Shown: positions 13,449 through 27,147 of the stretch, piece after piece
Numbering within the stretch: the stretch's first letter is position 1
How the letters are laid out: the number at the start of each line of letters is the position of its first letter
Source of the DNA: Centroberyx gerrardi
Lineage: Eukaryota; Chordata; Actinopteri; Beryciformes; Berycidae
NCBI RefSeq assembly: GCF_048128805.1
Contig: NC_136010.1
Span: 24,072,980 to 24,136,979 of the forward strand
DNA: 64,000 nucleotides
Direction: 5' to 3'
Position numbers and translations under genes: made by a program
Notes under the pieces: generated by a model
What the model was told of the DNA's origin: nothing
The model's input: the letters and a program-made list of their open reading frames with translations, nothing else
The model's database searches: none

Positions 13449-13793
13449 ACACAGAAAAATAAAGGTGCGAACTGGAAGCGAAAATGATTCTTCTTTCTTC
13501 ACTGATGTAGAAGAATCATTTCTGGTTCCACAAAGAACCTTAATTCGTAGTTATTGGATGGTGGGTGATGGCATAAATGTGGAAAATAACCAAACCCCTC
13601 CACAGTATATATTGTGCAATTGCAAATGAGGCTATACAAGGGCAGATAAACAAAATCACAATGCAGGTGTCTAAGCAAGGGAGAGCAGTCATGGTTCTTT
13701 GAAAGGTTCTTTGTGGAACCATCCATGGTTCTCCTATGGCATCACTCCGAAGAACCATTTTCGCTTCTAGTTTGCACTTTTATTTTTCTGTGT
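13449..13793. mobile_element. MITE with ~45-bp terminal inverted repeats
   Basis: The left end ACACAGAAAAATAAAGGTGC is mirrored at the right end (reverse complement ACACAGAAAAATAAAAGTGC). The match continues through 'gaagcgaaaatg' followed by 'ttctt'. Internal phrases 'ggttccacaaagaacc' and 'ggttctttgtggaacc' form a second inner inverted repeat. The length (~345 bp), TIR structure and lack of coding capacity indicate a non-autonomous DNA transposon. Confidence 0.8.
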
Positions 13794-14444
13794 ATGACCT
13801 CCAGTTGGTAAATTTAAACAAATATCTTATATTTCCCAGAAAGCATTCATATACACTTTCTACCCTATCCTCAAATGGCTTGCATCAGTTTGATACTACT
13901 TCCCATCCTGTATACATAGATGTGCCTCATAAATATGTATGTCAGCCTCAAAAATTGTAAACTCTACTCTGTATAATTCCAAGTAGGAAGCTGTCGCCAA
14001 ATGATCCCACTCCCCTCCCCTCATTTCTGTTCACCATGTATGTACATTGCTAATGTTTATCTTATGAGGAAAGGGCCATAAGTCATATGATATGAAGGAA
14101 AATAACCCCCTTCTTTTCCAAAGCCTTTGGCTTGCCACCGTTAATATTCAGGATCTAAATGGATTTTGTCTTTCTTATGCATTATAGATGTAGCCCGTGC
14201 AACTGCTTAATCAAAAGAATTGGCACCGGGGCATGGAGAGGGGCTCATCACTTTCAATTTGGCCAACATGCTAGCGGCGTGAACATGCCGGTGTCACAGA
14301 CGCCACCGTGCTCTTCCAGGAAAATGATGTGGACGCAGAATACAAGCTGCCAGAGCTGCAGCTGGGATATTATAAACAAACAGACAAGGATGTGTATTAT
14401 CAGTCTTCCTTCCCTCCCTCTTTCCCTATGTACATACACAAACA

Positions 14445-14478
<34 letters not shown>

Positions 14479-17347
14479 CACTCAGGAACGTACACACACA
14501 TGCACACACGCACAGGCACACATAGGAGCACATACACACACGTACACACATGCATATACACACAGGCATACATGCACACACACATACACATAGGTAAACA
14601 TATGCAAACAGGCACACAGACACACAGGCATACACCCATACACAGGCACACATACACACACATGCATGCACAAACTCTGCCTCTGAGTGTTAGGAGGGGT
14701 GGGTGGCTTGGCTTCTCTGGAAGTGGGAGGGTGAGATAAGCATGGGCTGGGGCTTCCACGGAAAAACTGAGTGGGAGGTAGCCACGGGATGGTTAGAGAG
14801 AGAGAGAGAAGGAGAGAGAGAGAGAGGCCATGGCTGGGATGTAAACAAACCCCTCCAGGACCTGTGCGTGACGAACGAGTGATAGTGTTGTTTTGTTTCT
14901 GCTGAAACATTATACACTGTTTGCTGAGCACATATAAAGGAGTCACAGTGATGAGGCCAAATTGCTTGGCAGCATGTGAACTTTATGTTTTTACTGACAA
15001 AATGGCCAGCTTCCTTATGGTTTGTTTACCTTCCTCCACGTCCATCCTATTGGTTACAGTTACAGTTTGATCGGTTAAATTCATTGAATGCAGTTAATGT
15101 CTGTGTAATTGCATTGTGTTGAACTCAATGTTAAACAGCTTTTTTATAGTTGGATTCAACCTTAAGGCAAATAATGGGCAATTATACCAATAGAAATTAC
15201 CAGTATTTTTCTTTCATTGTACTTTTGAACCTTAAAGAGTGTTAAATTCAACATATTTTGTTGCATTTGACAATCTCATTCCTGCTGTCAACACTGCCAT
15301 CAACATGGGCAATGTTGCCCATCTGTTGCTGAAGACAATATTGTCTCAATGCCCATACTCATGCTCAATGCATTATCATATTTGGAATCACTACAGATGT
15401 TATGTGCAACTAATAGTATGGTATTTATAGCTGGCCATGGGCCAGCTATAAATACTATATCACTAGAATAACACTGTTTTTTTCATATGGGAGGAACTTC
15501 ATGAACCGTTTGATCCAATTTTCCAGTGCAGATGAAGAGAACACCTTGTTGTAACATTCCACCATATTATGGTATGACACATGACATTACTTTGAGCCTT
15601 CACTGGATAAGAGAGCCAAAGTACAGTCTCTGCCTTCAGCTCGGCTCTGTGTGCGTCCTCCACACCCTGTCCACATAACAACCTGCAGATAGCAGGCCAA
15701 GGGAAACTTTCTTTGACTTATTGACGTGTGTTTGACATATACATACACAAACAGACCAACACATACAAATAACTTATGAACACACACTCACAAACACACA
15801 CACATTTCTGCACAGCAGTACAATTAAATATGATAACACTGCACATGCTCAGCCTGTGGCAATGACAGCCTGCCAGATCTGTAGCACACTCTGTGCTCTG
15901 CCAACTATCTGTCCTGCTATTGCTCTGGAGTCACACCCAGGTTATTATTGCTGCCAGTTACTATGGAATTATACTGATAACCTTTCACTAAGGTAACTGG
16001 GCTTCTACAAACTGGGCCTCTACAAAATGAGCTGACAGCTAACAAGGAGGGCTTACCCAGGGATCTGTTGCCAGAATGCAGGCAAATAACCTGCAAACGC
16101 GTGTGGATATGCTGTGTCGCATTGCTGCAATGGAAATAAAGGCCTGATCCAGACCAGAGTCTTGCATTATCACGGGTGCACACATGTTCAGCATGGGCGG
16201 CCCCGGTGCAGAATCAACCCCCCTATCACAGGCAGTGGAGCTGCCATGCTGTAACCTCCGAGCTAGACAAGAGCAGGACCTCCCAGCTGCCTGCTAGAGC
16301 TTCGTTTTATGTTTATTTCACTGGATTGAAGTGGATTGTGTTCACTCTTTTTACTCTATTGATTGCCTGTGCTCTTGATACAAGGACTGCTAAGTACAAG
16401 GCTTAGACCTTTATTGAAGCTGTCAAGGGTTTGTTTACATTTCTAATGTTCAAAACCATCGGAGCAAAGTGGATCCCTAGATTATATTACAGCAGGATAT
16501 GAAAGCTATAACGATTATTATTTTCTTACCCTGCAAGAGTCTATGAACATATCCCTATAATTGCTACAACACAGAACAATACAGAAAGAATACAGAGGAA
16601 ATCTACACTAAACACTTTAAGGTCGTCACATTGTATGACATTGCTCCCTACAGGAACCGACACTTTGTCAATTAAGTGGATTTCCAGGTGGAGCAGTATG
16701 GGATTTTTTTCTCAGCGGTGTGTGTGTGAGCTACAATTAAGTCTTCATCCAAGTACTTGCACTAACAAAACATCGACGTAAAAAGCCCAAGTGTGTGTCC
16801 AAGATGCCAAAGCCTTTGCCACACCCTTTCTCTCCCTCTCACTCTACACATTCTCTTCTCACACCCCGCCCATCCCACACACACACACACACACACAATG
16901 AGGCACATGCACAAAACACACCCCAGGTAAGCTATCCACTCTGTTCATCCAGCCCATGCCTTTTGTTCGCCCCCTCTTCACATGGTCCCTGAATGGTGCG
17001 AAGCTATTGTTTATTGGCCCTTTACTTTCACACTCATGTTATGACTCATAAACAGAAAGAGGTGTGTGTGTGTGTGTGTGTATGTGTGTGTGTGTGGCCG
17101 TTGCAGTTTTCAAACTGCTGGCTGTACATGAGTCACATCCTCCTCGTTTTACTATCTTTAAGTGGCCTTTCAACTGCTAATACAGAAAAAAACCCATCAC
17201 AGAATCCACTGCTTATGTTGGATTCCAGTTGCTGACGTACCAAAAAGTAAAAATATGAATTTAAAGTCACGGCAATGTTCCACTTCTCTATTCCTGCTTT
17301 CTCTGTCTCTCTGCAAACCATCTGTCCTTTCTCTGTTTCTGTGCTGA

Positions 17348-17385
<38 letters not shown>

Positions 17386-19994
17386 CTCTCTGTCTTTCAG
17401 TGACTTGTGTCTCTCTGTGACTTGTGTTTACTCTATAGCAGAGGGGGTTAAGAGGAAACTCTCAGTCCCATGTTTCCCAGGAAGACTATTCTCATTCTGC
17501 AGGTGCTTCGGTTTCCTTGTTTTGAAATCGACGCCACCGGCACAATGAACACACACGTCTGCATCTGAAAGAATATTGTCAAAGCATCAAGTTTCTGAGC
17601 AATGTAAATGCAATGCAGTAATGCTGTGCATGAATAAAGACTTCTTTTCTCTTAATTTTAATCGCAGCCATCTGTTGGAGAGGATAAAAGCATATCTCCT
17701 TTCCCTCTTCCTTACCACATAATAAGCCATCATTTATACCCGTGCGGCTCCAGGCAAAGTGGAGATGATGTGATAATTTTTTGACAATGAGCTTTATGTG
17801 CTCACAACACCAGACGTGTGTTATTCCTCATTGCATGTGACAGGTGAGCTCAATGCTACCAAGCTGTTTTTGAGTGAAACAAAGTGCCTTTTTTTTTACG
17901 GCCAGAGAACACCGTTGACCTGGATAGCGCTGGTCATCCGAGCAGCAGAGTCGCACCTGATTGTTTCTATTTAATGCTCACTTCCTCATAGCGGCAAACA
18001 CACTTCATTGTTGGACAAATGGAAACTAGGCTGAAAGAAATCCCCCTGCAGTTCCCTTCCCCTTCCCGCAAGTTTAAAGTCACTTCCTCATACGAGGCCC
18101 TCCGAACAGCCAGTGTCCCGCCGGTCGGTGTCGGTGTCAGTGTTGACTCCGAGTCAGCTGTTCCACGTTGTTCCCCTGTGTCGCCGCAACTGCTTTCCTG
18201 ACGTGACGCACATGGAACCAAAACTCCCTGTTTCCGATGCCTTTTGTTTCTCATCGTTGTCTGAGTCTCTCAATCACTGATATTTTGTGAATCACCATGT
18301 ACTTTGGTGTGAATGAACCTTTGGAGACACTTTAAAGTATTGTAAGTACACAATAATACATTGTCAGTACTTCTACTTCTAAGTTTGTCTTCTTCCAGCA
18401 TGGAAGACATATTTCATAAAACATCTGACATTATATCAACTCATCTCATGTCACATAGCGATTCTGTACATTTCCTGGACCCACACAGTGGCAAATTTGA
18501 AAGGAAATAAAGCTTTGGCTTGCTAAGAATGTGCATGAAGTGAAGTAATGTGTGTGCTTTCATAAGCGATATACACTACATTGTTTATTCGATCCAGCTC
18601 TGTGGCATATTCTCTATTCTGTTCAGGTTACAAAGCTCCCACCACACATCCAAATACTCCACTCCCCGTAGGGTAGTGGCGCTGCCATCATTACGTGATT
18701 GCCATTAAAGTAATTGTTGGAAAAGCATTATTAATTGATGAGTTACACGAGTGACCTGATTCCCAAGTAGTTAAATGAGCCCAGCAGGGTGCCACAGCAG
18801 CCAGTGGCACTGAGGCTTATGCAGCGATCAGCATGGAGGCATTGTGGTGGCAACTGTCTGTGATCCTCTATTGTTACTAAATGGCTGCCATAACAATAGG
18901 TCACATTCCTTTCCAGGCGGGATGGGCTACTGTATCTGTGTGGGTGGGGAGGTGCCAGCGTGTGCATATGTGTGCATGTCCATGTGCATATCAGAGTTAT
19001 GAGCGGGTTCGTGCAGATCTATTTTATCCTTGTGTGTGTGTGTGTGTGTGTGGCCCGGCTGGTGTGGTGTGACCGCGCTGGATGCTCTGCTGTCCTGCCC
19101 TGTTACAGTGTGACAGTCTCTAGAGGAGCTTGTCAGAGCTTCACTTGGGTGAACTGGCCCTTGATGACACCGCTACGGCGCCACGCTGGTTAGCCCCCTC
19201 ATCTGCTGTCATGCTAGCCGGCCTCCATCGACCTCCCACATTGAGGCTGGGAAGAGGGGAAAAAAACTACAGGCAAAACAATAAAATAGTGCCAGGAAAG
19301 AGGAGACTGCAACTCACAGTAATACGATGCAACAGCAAGATGTTTTTCATTTTGTAGCATACCAAGGATTCTTAAAGTGGCAATAAGTACGATTTTTACT
19401 TCACCACAGCACCAAATGACCATAATATTTGTGTGGGGTTGCTGGTCAAGACCAATGACTCAACCATTACTTGATGTCTGGCATTCAAAATTTCCTTTTT
19501 GGCCCATACACTATTTTTGGATCAAAAACTCCCCGCCCATTGCACATTCAAGACACTCCCAACAACCCCCCTCCCCCCAGCCAACAATGACAAAGCAACA
19601 CTATGATGGACCTCTGCTCTAATTAGCTAGCTCACACATGAAAATGTGACTTTATCGTTGGTGTCAATTACATGCTGCTGTGAGCCCTGCCAGAGACCTG
19701 TCGACGTTTTAAATTCCAGTACTAGTCGATAAAGGTCATGCCCCTTTAAACTTTTTCAGCCCAAATCTGAAATTTACTCTCTTGCCCTGGGACCCAGGCT
19801 CATTAAAACATATCATCGTGTGGGGATCCATCGGTAATAGGCCCACAACCCATTTAGAGTCCCGACCCACAGGAGCCAATCCAAAAGGAATTCCTCCAGA
19901 GAACACCTCATTTCCATAAAGAAGCACCCCATTCCTATTTATTTTTTGTGATACTCTATTGATCCCTAAGGCAGAAAGGCAGTGCTCTTTTACC
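13794..19994. other. Intergenic, no gene recognised
   Basis: The stretch holds a (CA)n-rich tract at about 14446-14670, a GA run near 14795-14826, (CA)n at about 16878-16897, (TG)n at about 17062-17096 and 19031-19052, and (CT)n at about 17352-17382. The blocks at about 14100-14400 and 17500-17900 are free of simple repeats and look like unique sequence. No exon was supported. Confidence 0.5.
15421..15455. repeat. Perfect 16-bp-arm hairpin
   Basis: Arms GTATTTATAGCTGGCC and GGCCAGCTATAAATAC are separated by 3 bases. Outer pairs extend imperfectly a few bases further. It could be a small foldback remnant; no function is implied. Confidence 0.8.
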
Positions 19995-20177
19995 TAAACT
20001 TAATTGCTGACAGGTTTAAAGGTGAGACAGCTTGACACCGAGGGCTACTGGTTTACTTTGAGACTACTTTGGTTTTGCATATAGTGTCTTCAAATATTTC
20101 AGAACTATGTAAGGAATTTGCCTGCTCCAGAGTGACTCTGGAGCAGGCATGAACACTCCCATCCTCTCTCCTTCATT
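19995..20177 (+). repeat. Dispersed repeat, copy 1 (second copy at 31524)
   Basis: It shares a long near-identical sequence with 31524-31680: 'taattgctgacaggtttaaa', then 'ttggttttgcatatagtgtc', 'aggaatttgcc' and 'ggagcaggcatgaacactcc'. Copy 1 has extra bases after 'gagacag' and a perfect small hairpin, CTGCTCCAGAGT...ACTCTGGAGCAG, that is partly lost in copy 2. The downstream sequence at 20255-20345 ('tcttgctcaaggacacttca') is a phrase common in fish repeats. It is a short interspersed element of unidentified family. Confidence 0.75.
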
Positions 20178-20345
20178 CACCCCGACCTCTTCCACAGGGA
20201 GGTCAGAGGTCAGGGTCAGCTGCAGACCAGCACCTCTGGAACTGTGAGGCATTCAGTGTCTTGCTCAAGGACACTTCAGCACCTCAGGAGGTTGAACCGG
20301 TACCGTCCGGTTGAAGGACCGTCTCCCTATTCATTTCAACACCCT

Positions 20346-22372
20346 GCTACCCAGCCAATCTTGCATCCCTGCTTAAGCTTTACCAGCACAAACCCTGGGG
20401 CCACTTGACATGTGAATGTAACACTGTCAGCCTATTTCCCCCCTTAGTCCTGCACATGTGAAAATTGATATTTCAACACAGCAAATTTTCCAGTGTTTCT
20501 TCAGTGACAGTTGCTGATTGGAGTGTTGTTTGGCCGCTCGTAGAGCTGATATGGCTCTGGGGCGGATGTTCAACACCATCACAAATTTTAAATGAACTCG
20601 GATGGTGAACACTGGCATGATGTTGAATTTCACACTCTCATAGTTAATTAACTCGAACAATTTTGTTGTGAAAGGTGTTTTTTTTTTTTTTCTGTGTGAA
20701 TTTATGTCCATTGTTGCACCATGCACTGCGGTAGGACACACTCACCCTACAGGAGACCTTAGGGAGGTGCTGATTGACTAGAAAATCAGGAAGACAGACT
20801 TTCCCCACAATGCATTTGAAATAATATTTGAACTACGTTTGTTTGATATTTCCAAATAGGCTTATTTAAACTGTCTCAAAAGTGGGTGTGTTGCCTTCAA
20901 AAAGGATCACGTAGTCCTTGAATTCAGCGTTCTCCTAATATTTTCTTCAGAGGAAACACTGTAACAAGTGGGGGTTTTGACCTTGTTTTTCATTTCATTT
21001 GGTTTGTTGGTTTGTTGTGTCATGAGCCAAGCACTAAAAGTCAGAACTCTGAGAACCAGACGGCTCTTATCATCATACTTCTGTACTGGATATCCTTGAC
21101 CTGATCAACAGAGACAGACATACAGATCTTTTTACACATCAGGCCTGGCCTGGACCCTACTGCTAGAACACACACATCAGTGTAGGAATGGTGATGGGGA
21201 ACTTTCAGTTATTTTGTAAATCAAAGATTGAATAATGACAGGAATTTTTGCATCCTATTTTAAAAGCTTACTAGTCTATAAAACATGTATGTACAGTGCA
21301 TATTGAACTCTCTGCCGTCTTGTCCTTTTGACATATGGAAAAGCTCATAATTAACAATGTCTGGGTTTTTTTTTTCCATCCCTGCTGGTCACACCTTTCA
21401 CTAGAGTGAAAGGTAGGCCAGTACAGTTCAGTTTAGCTCATTTTGGCTCAACAGTATTAAAAGTCTTCTTATCCATTCAATGAAATACTCCTAAATGCCT
21501 GTCCAGAACACTCTGCCCATTGATAGGAAATCATGTTCTTCCCCCCTGCCTATCTTATCCGACGATGTGTCTCTGTCCTCTATCATTACTCTGTCTCTCA
21601 CACTGGGAAGTGGACACACTGTTCTGCAGAATGTAACCTATATCTGGAACTTCTGCTGTTAGGCAATACGGTAACACAGGGTAACTTTCATCCAGGTTAG
21701 GGAGGAATGGATTATATGTGACAGAACAAAATAATCAAAATTGTAATCTGTTAGAGGCAAAAACAGCATGTACATAGTGAGATTATGGATAGAGATGCTG
21801 TTTTACACAACATGAAATGACATGAAATAACTATAGTTACAGACGATAATCACAATCCATGTGGCAGTGTGAGTATTAGAAAAAACTGTCAATTTAATCT
21901 CATATTCCACAGATTAGTGGACATATTCTTTGGATTTTGGTGGCAAAGTAATCCAAAGGTTAAATGACATAGCTGTGTTTGGGTTTTGGTAATCAGTACT
22001 GGATTACATGTGGAAAGTAATCTCCCCAACACTACAAGTCAACATCCCAACACCTATCATTTAGAACTGTGTGTCTCTGTTGTCTTTCATAACATAACAT
22101 CTCACACTGGGATGTGGAGACGCTGCTCTGCAGAGCCGAACTTAAATGTGGAGGCTTGCAGAGAAAAACCTGCAGCTGGATAAGAATGATTGAAACTATT
22201 ATGCGAGGACAAGGGCAACTTGTTGTAATGGAAGAGAATTTTGATGCAAGTGCTTATTTCCAAAGGTTTTCTTCTCCTTTTACAGGCCTACTGCTGTTAA
22301 ACAAATTTATGTTTAAAGTTTGACTATATTATGAAAAAAGTCAGTTCTCTCTCCATTTACTTATTGAGCAGT
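20346..22372. other. Intergenic, no gene recognised
   Basis: Mostly unique AT-balanced sequence with T-runs near 20678 and 21367. No exon, TIR pair or RNA gene was identified. Confidence 0.5.
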
Positions 22373-22457
22373 ATCATTTGCCTGTGGAGCATTTTGACAG
22401 AAATATACATATACAGCCTATGTATATTTCTGTCAAAATGCTCCACAGGCAAATGAT
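22373..22457. repeat. Near-perfect 85-bp palindrome with 39-bp arms
   Basis: Positions 373-411 and 419-457 of this kilobase (22373-22411 and 22419-22457) are exact reverse complements over 39 bases. They are separated only by the 7-base loop TACAGCC. The arm starts ATCATTTGCCTGTGGAGCAT. The transcribed RNA would form a long hairpin. Confidence 0.95.
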
Positions 22458-24987
22458 TTAATATTATCACATTTCCTTTATGCATTTATTGTTCTCTTTA
22501 TACTGTAGGTGTGGTTGCAATTCTGAAATCCCTTGAAGCAACAATGAACAGACCCTGAAGCTGCCAGACAGAAAACTTCAATCCACCCTGACCAAACTAA
22601 GATAATCAGACAGATGATCAGCTCTAGGGCCTAGAGTTGAACAAGGAAGAGCTTATCACTGCCACAGTGCTACTTCAGTTCAAACTAATACCACCATCCC
22701 CACCTGCCCGTACCGCATTCCTGTTTAAGCTACTGAAAATTGTGTGACTAATGGCATGAGGACGCGCTCGGCGCACCGTATGGAATCTGACCGAGCTTGC
22801 TGCGCGTTATAAAACACTCTCGCCTCTCGTGTCAGGAGGCAGAGCGCTGGGCGAGGCGGCCGCCGGAAGTCCATTCATTCCTGTACGGCTCACCTGGGGT
22901 AAGAGGTAAAGGCGAGCGAGCATCCTCGCCGGATCGGTTTGCGGTTGCGTAAGACGAGGCCCCCCTTTGTCACGGGCGCCGGTGTCTTTGCAGGGCAACT
23001 GATAAATGTCACATTTGTCATGAATACTGATGGCAGTGCTGGTGCTGCAGGGCTGTGGAAAAGACTCCGAATCAGAATGAATGATCTGAGAGGGAAGACA
23101 GAGAGACAGAGCAGAATATCAGTATGTGTGCATGCAAGAAAGAGGGGAAAAAGAGAATGATAGAAAGAGCAGAGAAGCACCCATGGGAGAGTCAACGGGG
23201 GAAAGAGGGGTGATTAACGAAGCGGCGGCGGCAAAATGGAAATCTCCCGTGTCGGCCGTTGACGTCCGCCGCTGTCTCAGGTTACCAGCTTTACTTGGCC
23301 CCCCCGCTCCGATGGCCTATATTTGTTTAGCACACTCCCATGCACACCCATATGTATTGTGTCTTATCTCGCTCGCTCGCACGCAGCCTCTCTGACTTCC
23401 CCCTCTTCGCTATCTTCTCTCTCTTTCACCTCTCTCTCTTTCTCTGTCATTATATTTTTTCCTTGTGTGTCTATAAACTTCTGCTCTCTGTCTTTGTCTC
23501 TGTTTTTCCCCCCATTCCCTGCTTGGTAGGGATGCAGTCATACTATGATTCTCCCAGGTGAGTAAACAGTCTTCCTTATTCGCCGAGCTCTTCCGTCTCT
23601 CCATTGACGTCAGGGCCGGAGAATGTAAACAAAGGCTGGGACTCCTGTCGGTGCCTCTCCCACGTTCCCGTCACATCAGTGGCCTGTGTTGATAGTAGGT
23701 TTCCCCGCGCACAAGTGGCCGCTATGGCGCATGAGGAGGGATGAAAGGAAAGTTACACATCCGTGTGTGTTGTGAAGACTCCGGCTTGAAAGGGGGCCAT
23801 GCCGGGACTCGGCCGTGTTTGCTTAGGTTTGTTTGGCCTGTCCACATTCTGAAGCGCTGTGGGTTTAGCCATCGGTGAAGAATATTTTACATAACCAAAC
23901 CTTAAGTCCTTGCATCTAATATTATTTGCCACAAAAAACTTGGGAAAAGTGGATCATTGACTGATGACTGACAAGATTATTTTTGTTAGATCCAGCTTCA
24001 AACTAACTTTATGCCATTTTTTGCTTGATCTTTACCCTCCATTATGATAATCAAATCCACAAAATCAAGTTTGGACTCCCAATTGGCGCCCATGCAATGG
24101 CGGTATCAGCCATTTATGCAGATTATGAAATACAATCTCATTTCCAGACACAACATAGAGTCTCCTCCCCATCCTCCTCGTCATACAAGGCTCTACCAGA
24201 AAGAAAGAAAAAAACTACTTTTCACTGTCACCCGTCCAACCTTTTGCCCTGTTCCCCTTATACAGCCCCGGTGATTTATGCTTTAATACTATCTTTCACC
24301 ATGCGCTTCCTCTATCATTATCTCAAAGAGCGACTCTCAAGGTCACCAGAGCCATAAAGAGGTTGGTCAATGGCTGGGAAGTGAAAGTGAATGGCATGTG
24401 CTGAAAATAAACGGAGAGAGAGAGAAGACAAAAAAGTTCAGTTCCGATTGAGCGGATATTGCTGTGTGAAAGTCCAGCACAGGGAACAATGCGCTGGACT
24501 AATAAGATTTGATTTGTGCATTCAGTCTCTGATTCATTCCTGAGGCCAAATATTCAATCGCAAGAATATGACAAAAACATTTCCTTTTGATAGCATCAGA
24601 AGTAGAATTTCCATTTCATCAACAGTTCTGTATACAGAATGCCGGATGTTGAAGTCTTTGAACATTTGATGTAGGAAAAAAAACAGAACGTGTCCCTTGG
24701 GCCCGGTGCTAATTATCCAGCGCTATTTATTTACATTATCTCTATGAAGTGGGTGGTATTTTCATTCATTTTTATCACAGAGGGGAGAAAAAAGTATGCA
24801 GGGTATGTCAGCTTGTGATGGCATGGAGACAGGATGTAATCATTAGACAGATAGCAGAAGAAAAGAGAGAAGAGAAGAGAAGAGAAGAGAAGAGGAGGAA
24901 GAAGAGAGGAGGAGAGAGGGAATGTGTTCCTTGAGTTCCCGCCTTGCCAACGTGGCGGCCCCTCATGCTTCCTCCTCCGAAGCTGCT

Positions 24988-25022
<35 letters not shown>

Positions 25023-26470
25023 GAGCAAATTCGGGTAGAGGCCCCTCAGCAGCATGCGCTAACACACGTGTGGAGGGCCGGCAGAGAAAGGAGGCCGGGG
25101 CCACGGTGGGCGAGGCCAGAGTCCTGTTTTGTGTCCCGGCCATTCAAAGGTTAATCCACCTATCAAGGATCAGAAAGGGAAACTGTAGGTACACCCAATA
25201 CACCACTTCACTGTCAATGGAACTTTACATAGTACAGAATGGACTCATGATTTACATTGTAAAATACATTTAAAAAGCTTGATTTCTGCTTAAGCTGAGA
25301 GTGCCATTGAATATTCAACATGTTCAACATGAATAACCATGTGTTACACATTGATAAGATTCAGTCCTAGGTCAAATAGTACTTGTAAATAGTTGTTAGT
25401 GTAGCGTACCAGACGGGTGGGGTGCAGGTCAAAGACTGTCTGATAATTTGCTAATCTGAGAAAGTACAGTAAATTGACGTTAGAATACTTTCCTGTAGAT
25501 TTTCTAAACTTTCTGGTTCTTGCTATGTTGTCACTTTATTACTGTAAACCAAACTGGCCCCTAAGTAGGCTAAAACAAACTATAAAAAGTACCTGCAAAT
25601 ACTAGTTGACTCAGATCTGGAAAGATGTCAAGCTTGAGGTTTATCAGTTCTACGGTGCCTCATTTTCCCTTTAGCGATGTCAGCAGAGTGGCATGCAAGT
25701 CATGTCAATTCTTTCGGTTTTGTGCAGAGAAGATTTCAACACTGGCTTGTGTAATGTTTGAGCTATAAGATATTTTACACGTTTACATGTATTTGTTCTG
25801 TGCAGATAAATTCCCAGTCTTTGCCCATGGCCCTATACACAAATACAGAACACAGAGCACAGCAAACACTGAATCACACAGCAATATTGCCAAGACTTGT
25901 CATTTTTGTTTGAGCACAGGGGCTGTATCAACATTACTGTATTTGTACAACATCATACTGTATTTGCTCAGCCTGAATTATCAGTTTTATGCAAGTGAAC
26001 TGTTTACCAAATATGGTGTATTTTAAACAAAAAAAAAAAATGCAATGCAAAAGCCGGGCCCTATTCCGGAGTTCAGTGGGTTCGCTTTGGCGATTGCAGC
26101 CGGCGGCGTATGGGAACCTAATCAGAAGCCTCGCCGTTCCATCCAAGCTGCTTTCGGCCGCTCTGCTATAACAATCAAGGAGGAAGAAAAAAAAAAAAGA
26201 ATCGTCTGGACTTCCTGATATGGGGTTTCCCAGGGAAGCAGCGTTCAGTCAGTTTCTGGGCCATGACATCATCGCCGGCGAACAGAGGTGTTTTGATTCA
26301 GCCGGAGGAGAAGGAGAAGGCCTGGGAAAACCCCTCTGCCATCGCAACGACAACAACAACAAAACCCCCAGCCCTCCCCGGCCTACATGCAAATCCACTG
26401 TAGACAGTATTGGGCCGGGGGGGGGGGGGGGGGGCGGGGTGAGAGAGAGAGAGAGAGGGGGGGGGGCAGA
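22458..26470. other. Intergenic, no confirmed gene
   Basis: The stretch holds a GC-richer block (about 22760-23010), CT-rich sequence (23400-23520), a GAAGA repeat (about 24860-24915), (CA)n at about 24989-25012 and a poly-G run (about 26417-26435). A possible very short exon at 23530-23557 is listed separately. No other gene was supported. Confidence 0.5.
23530..23557 (+). other. Possible 28-nt microexon with start codon (unproven)
   Basis: A strong pyrimidine tract ending in TAG precedes GG-ATG-CAG-TCA-TAC-TAT-GAT-TCT-CCC-AG, directly followed by the consensus donor GTGAGT. The frame would read M-Q-S-Y-Y-D-S-P and leave two bases of a split codon. That phase does not fit exon 2 or exon 3 of the downstream PIM-family kinase, so it would belong to another transcript. 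I do not recognise the peptide and found no partner exons. Chance occurrence in CT-rich DNA is quite possible. Confidence 0.2.
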
Positions 26471-26930
26471 GGCAGAAACAAAACAGACCGGCTGAATTCA
26501 CTCTCCAAATGTAAAAGAGGCAAAGCAAAACTGGCCCTTTTTTTCCCGGTCGTGGGGATTTTTGAAATATTCCACAACTGATGCTCTTTAACTTGGGAGA
26601 CTTATTCGTTTGAGCTATTTGTCGGTGACATCAGTTTAAAATGTCACCGTCGCCGTTTCTCACGCGGATAACCAAAACCCTCCCCACACACACACTCACA
26701 CCATCCCTCTCAGAAAGAAAACAGACCAGCTGATTGCCAAACGTAAAGAAAGGGCGAAGGCAGAAACCCGTCTGTTCTTCCCCTGTGGGAAATCCGGACT
26801 GTCCCACCGCCAACATTCCTCAACACTGACTGAGAAATTGTCACCGGGGCTGCTTGTGGGACACCAGTTTAATATGTCACTACTGTCTGTTTCCCACGTG
26901 AATGAATGTATACAGCCCCCCTAAACAGCC
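26470..26930. repeat. Diverged tandem duplication, period ~240 bp
   Basis: The block with 'aacagaccggctgaattcac' (about 26482) recurs as 'aacagaccagctgattgcca' (about 26720). The following block with 'gacatcagtttaaaatgtca' (about 26627) recurs as 'gacaccagtttaatatgtca' (about 26859), followed in both cases by C-rich sequence and CA runs. Two diverged copies of a ~240 bp unit are therefore present. No coding potential was seen. Confidence 0.6.
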
Positions 26931-26934
26931 CCCC

Positions 26935-26938
26935 CTCC

Positions 26939-26972
<34 letters not shown>

Positions 26973-27100
26973 CCCCTTAACCTCCGTGGGAAGGTGACAT
27001 GAGCAGCCCTTCTTCCTGGTTCAGCACATTCCTGACTATCTCTTATTCAACCGCATTCACGTTCCGAAGGCACGCAGCCCCCCATCCCCCCACTCCACCC

Positions 27101-27147
<47 letters not shown>

